Origin: Osedax fenrisi
Taxonomy: Eukaryota > Annelida > Polychaeta > Sabellida > Siboglinidae
DNA: 64,000 nt
Direction: 5' to 3'
Assembly (NCBI GenBank): GCA_964019155.1
Contig: OZ025240.1
Span: 31,468,583 to 31,532,582, forward strand
Shown: positions 33,808-64,000 of the stretch, piece by piece
Numbering within the stretch: position 1 is the first letter of the stretch
Layout: every line of letters starts with the position of its first letter
The notes under the pieces: model-generated
Seen by the model: the letters and a program-made list of their open reading frames with translations, nothing else
Database searches by the model: none
Told to the model about the DNA's origin: nothing
Translations under genes and position numbers: made by a program

Positions 33808-34683
33808 CATATATGTATATCGTATTCATACATTTATATTTGGTAATAATATTAATTAGGTTACCTACTGTAGGTATACTATTATGAAAATAATTTACAG
33901 GATACAATGTATTCAAATAATATATTATATTAATCCGAGTAATAGGGTAATAATTAAAATAGATACAAATATCCTCCTGTATTGTGTCAAGAATTTTACG
34001 AAATTTTTCCTTCGGAAAATCTTGGTTGTGTATTGTATTTTAAATCTTATAATCATTGTCAAAATAAATAATTTTTTAATAAATATTTTTAATAAATATT
34101 TTTTTACATATATAGCAATTAATTAAGTTCAGATTTATTAATAACGATACGCATATCATACATTATTTTAGTGTAAATATATAAATACAAATATATTTAT
34201 TTATTTATTGAATTTATACTTATTTTTATAATGAACCTAGATAATTAACAATTAATATTAATTTATAGTGAAATATTATATTTATATATTTAATATATTT
34301 TATAATTTAAAAATATAACAAATTATTTGTCAAATAAAATATTATATTAATTATATAATATCTTAGTATATTCAGTATATTATTATAATAAATATATGAA
34401 TATATTATTATTAGTATTAGTATAAATATATTTTATTAAATATAAGTGTATTATAATATAATACTAGAAGAAATTTCATAAATTAATGATTTTATGTAAT
34501 TTTATTTAATATATTTTTATAATTAAATAGTAATTTTAATATATATACTTCCTAATATAATCTATTTTATTGGAGTAGTATAGTCAATAATGAGTTTATT
34601 TAAATGTTCATAAATCACAATTTTACTTTGATATACGTTCTTGTTCATATATCATATGTTATATGATATTTAAATGTTAAATT
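33808..34683 (+). other. Region between hAT element and MEGF8 start
   Basis: 876 bp of very AT-rich sequence that should contain the MEGF8 promoter and 5' untranslated region. No TATA box or initiator can be singled out. Short open frames here show no family similarity. Confidence 0.5.
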
Positions 34684-63991
<29,308 letters not shown>

Positions 63992-64000
63992 GTAAAGATA

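Overview
This is animal (metazoan) nuclear DNA: AT-rich, intron-rich and crowded with microsatellites, minisatellites, hairpins and decayed transposons. The species cannot be named from the sequence. It holds a MEGF8 gene, an immunoglobulin-superfamily receptor with an ITIM tail, a hAT transposon, CR1/L2-type LINE remains and palindromic MITE-like elements. A divergent marine invertebrate, possibly non-bilaterian, is a guess and no more. No bacterial or organelle features are present.

Layout. 1-6.1 kb: no gene; microsatellites ending in a 642-bp (TAC)n array. 6.16-20.6 kb (+): a complete 13-exon gene, reconstructed by matching splice phases, for a 439-residue type I membrane protein: signal peptide, three Ig domains, one transmembrane helix, and a tail ending in an ITIM-like motif (PLIYADLKF). 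The exon lengths sum to exactly 440 codons including the stop. Its 3.7-kb first intron carries two clustered motif arrays (CRE-like repeats and CACGTGAC E-boxes). 20.6-34.6 kb: intergenic transposon graveyard with LINE fragments on the minus strand, three related inverted-repeat elements, and a 3.4-kb hAT element with a perfect 8-bp target-site duplication and a broken transposase. 34.68-63.99 kb (+): the first 37 recognised exons of MEGF8 (signal peptide, CUB, EGFs, kelch block, PSI block, Thr/Ser-rich linker, EGF, laminin-EGFs, second CUB, second kelch block, start of the next PSI); the gene runs off the right edge.

The two genes have no evident shared pathway. MEGF8 in vertebrates is a large single-pass protein that attenuates Hedgehog signalling. 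The Ig protein looks like an inhibitory-type cell-surface receptor whose ligand is unknown.

The most unusual points are: a splice-donor consensus dominated by GTTAGT, with T at intron position +3 in about 34 of 49 donors; two long complementary triplet arrays, (ACT)n and (AGT)n, that bracket a symmetric in-frame pair of MEGF8 exons; and tandem duplications that copy a MEGF8 splice donor (74-bp unit, 8 copies) and, elsewhere, a splice acceptor (88-bp unit, 2 copies). All gene models come from reading the sequence by eye; no alignment or transcript data were available.
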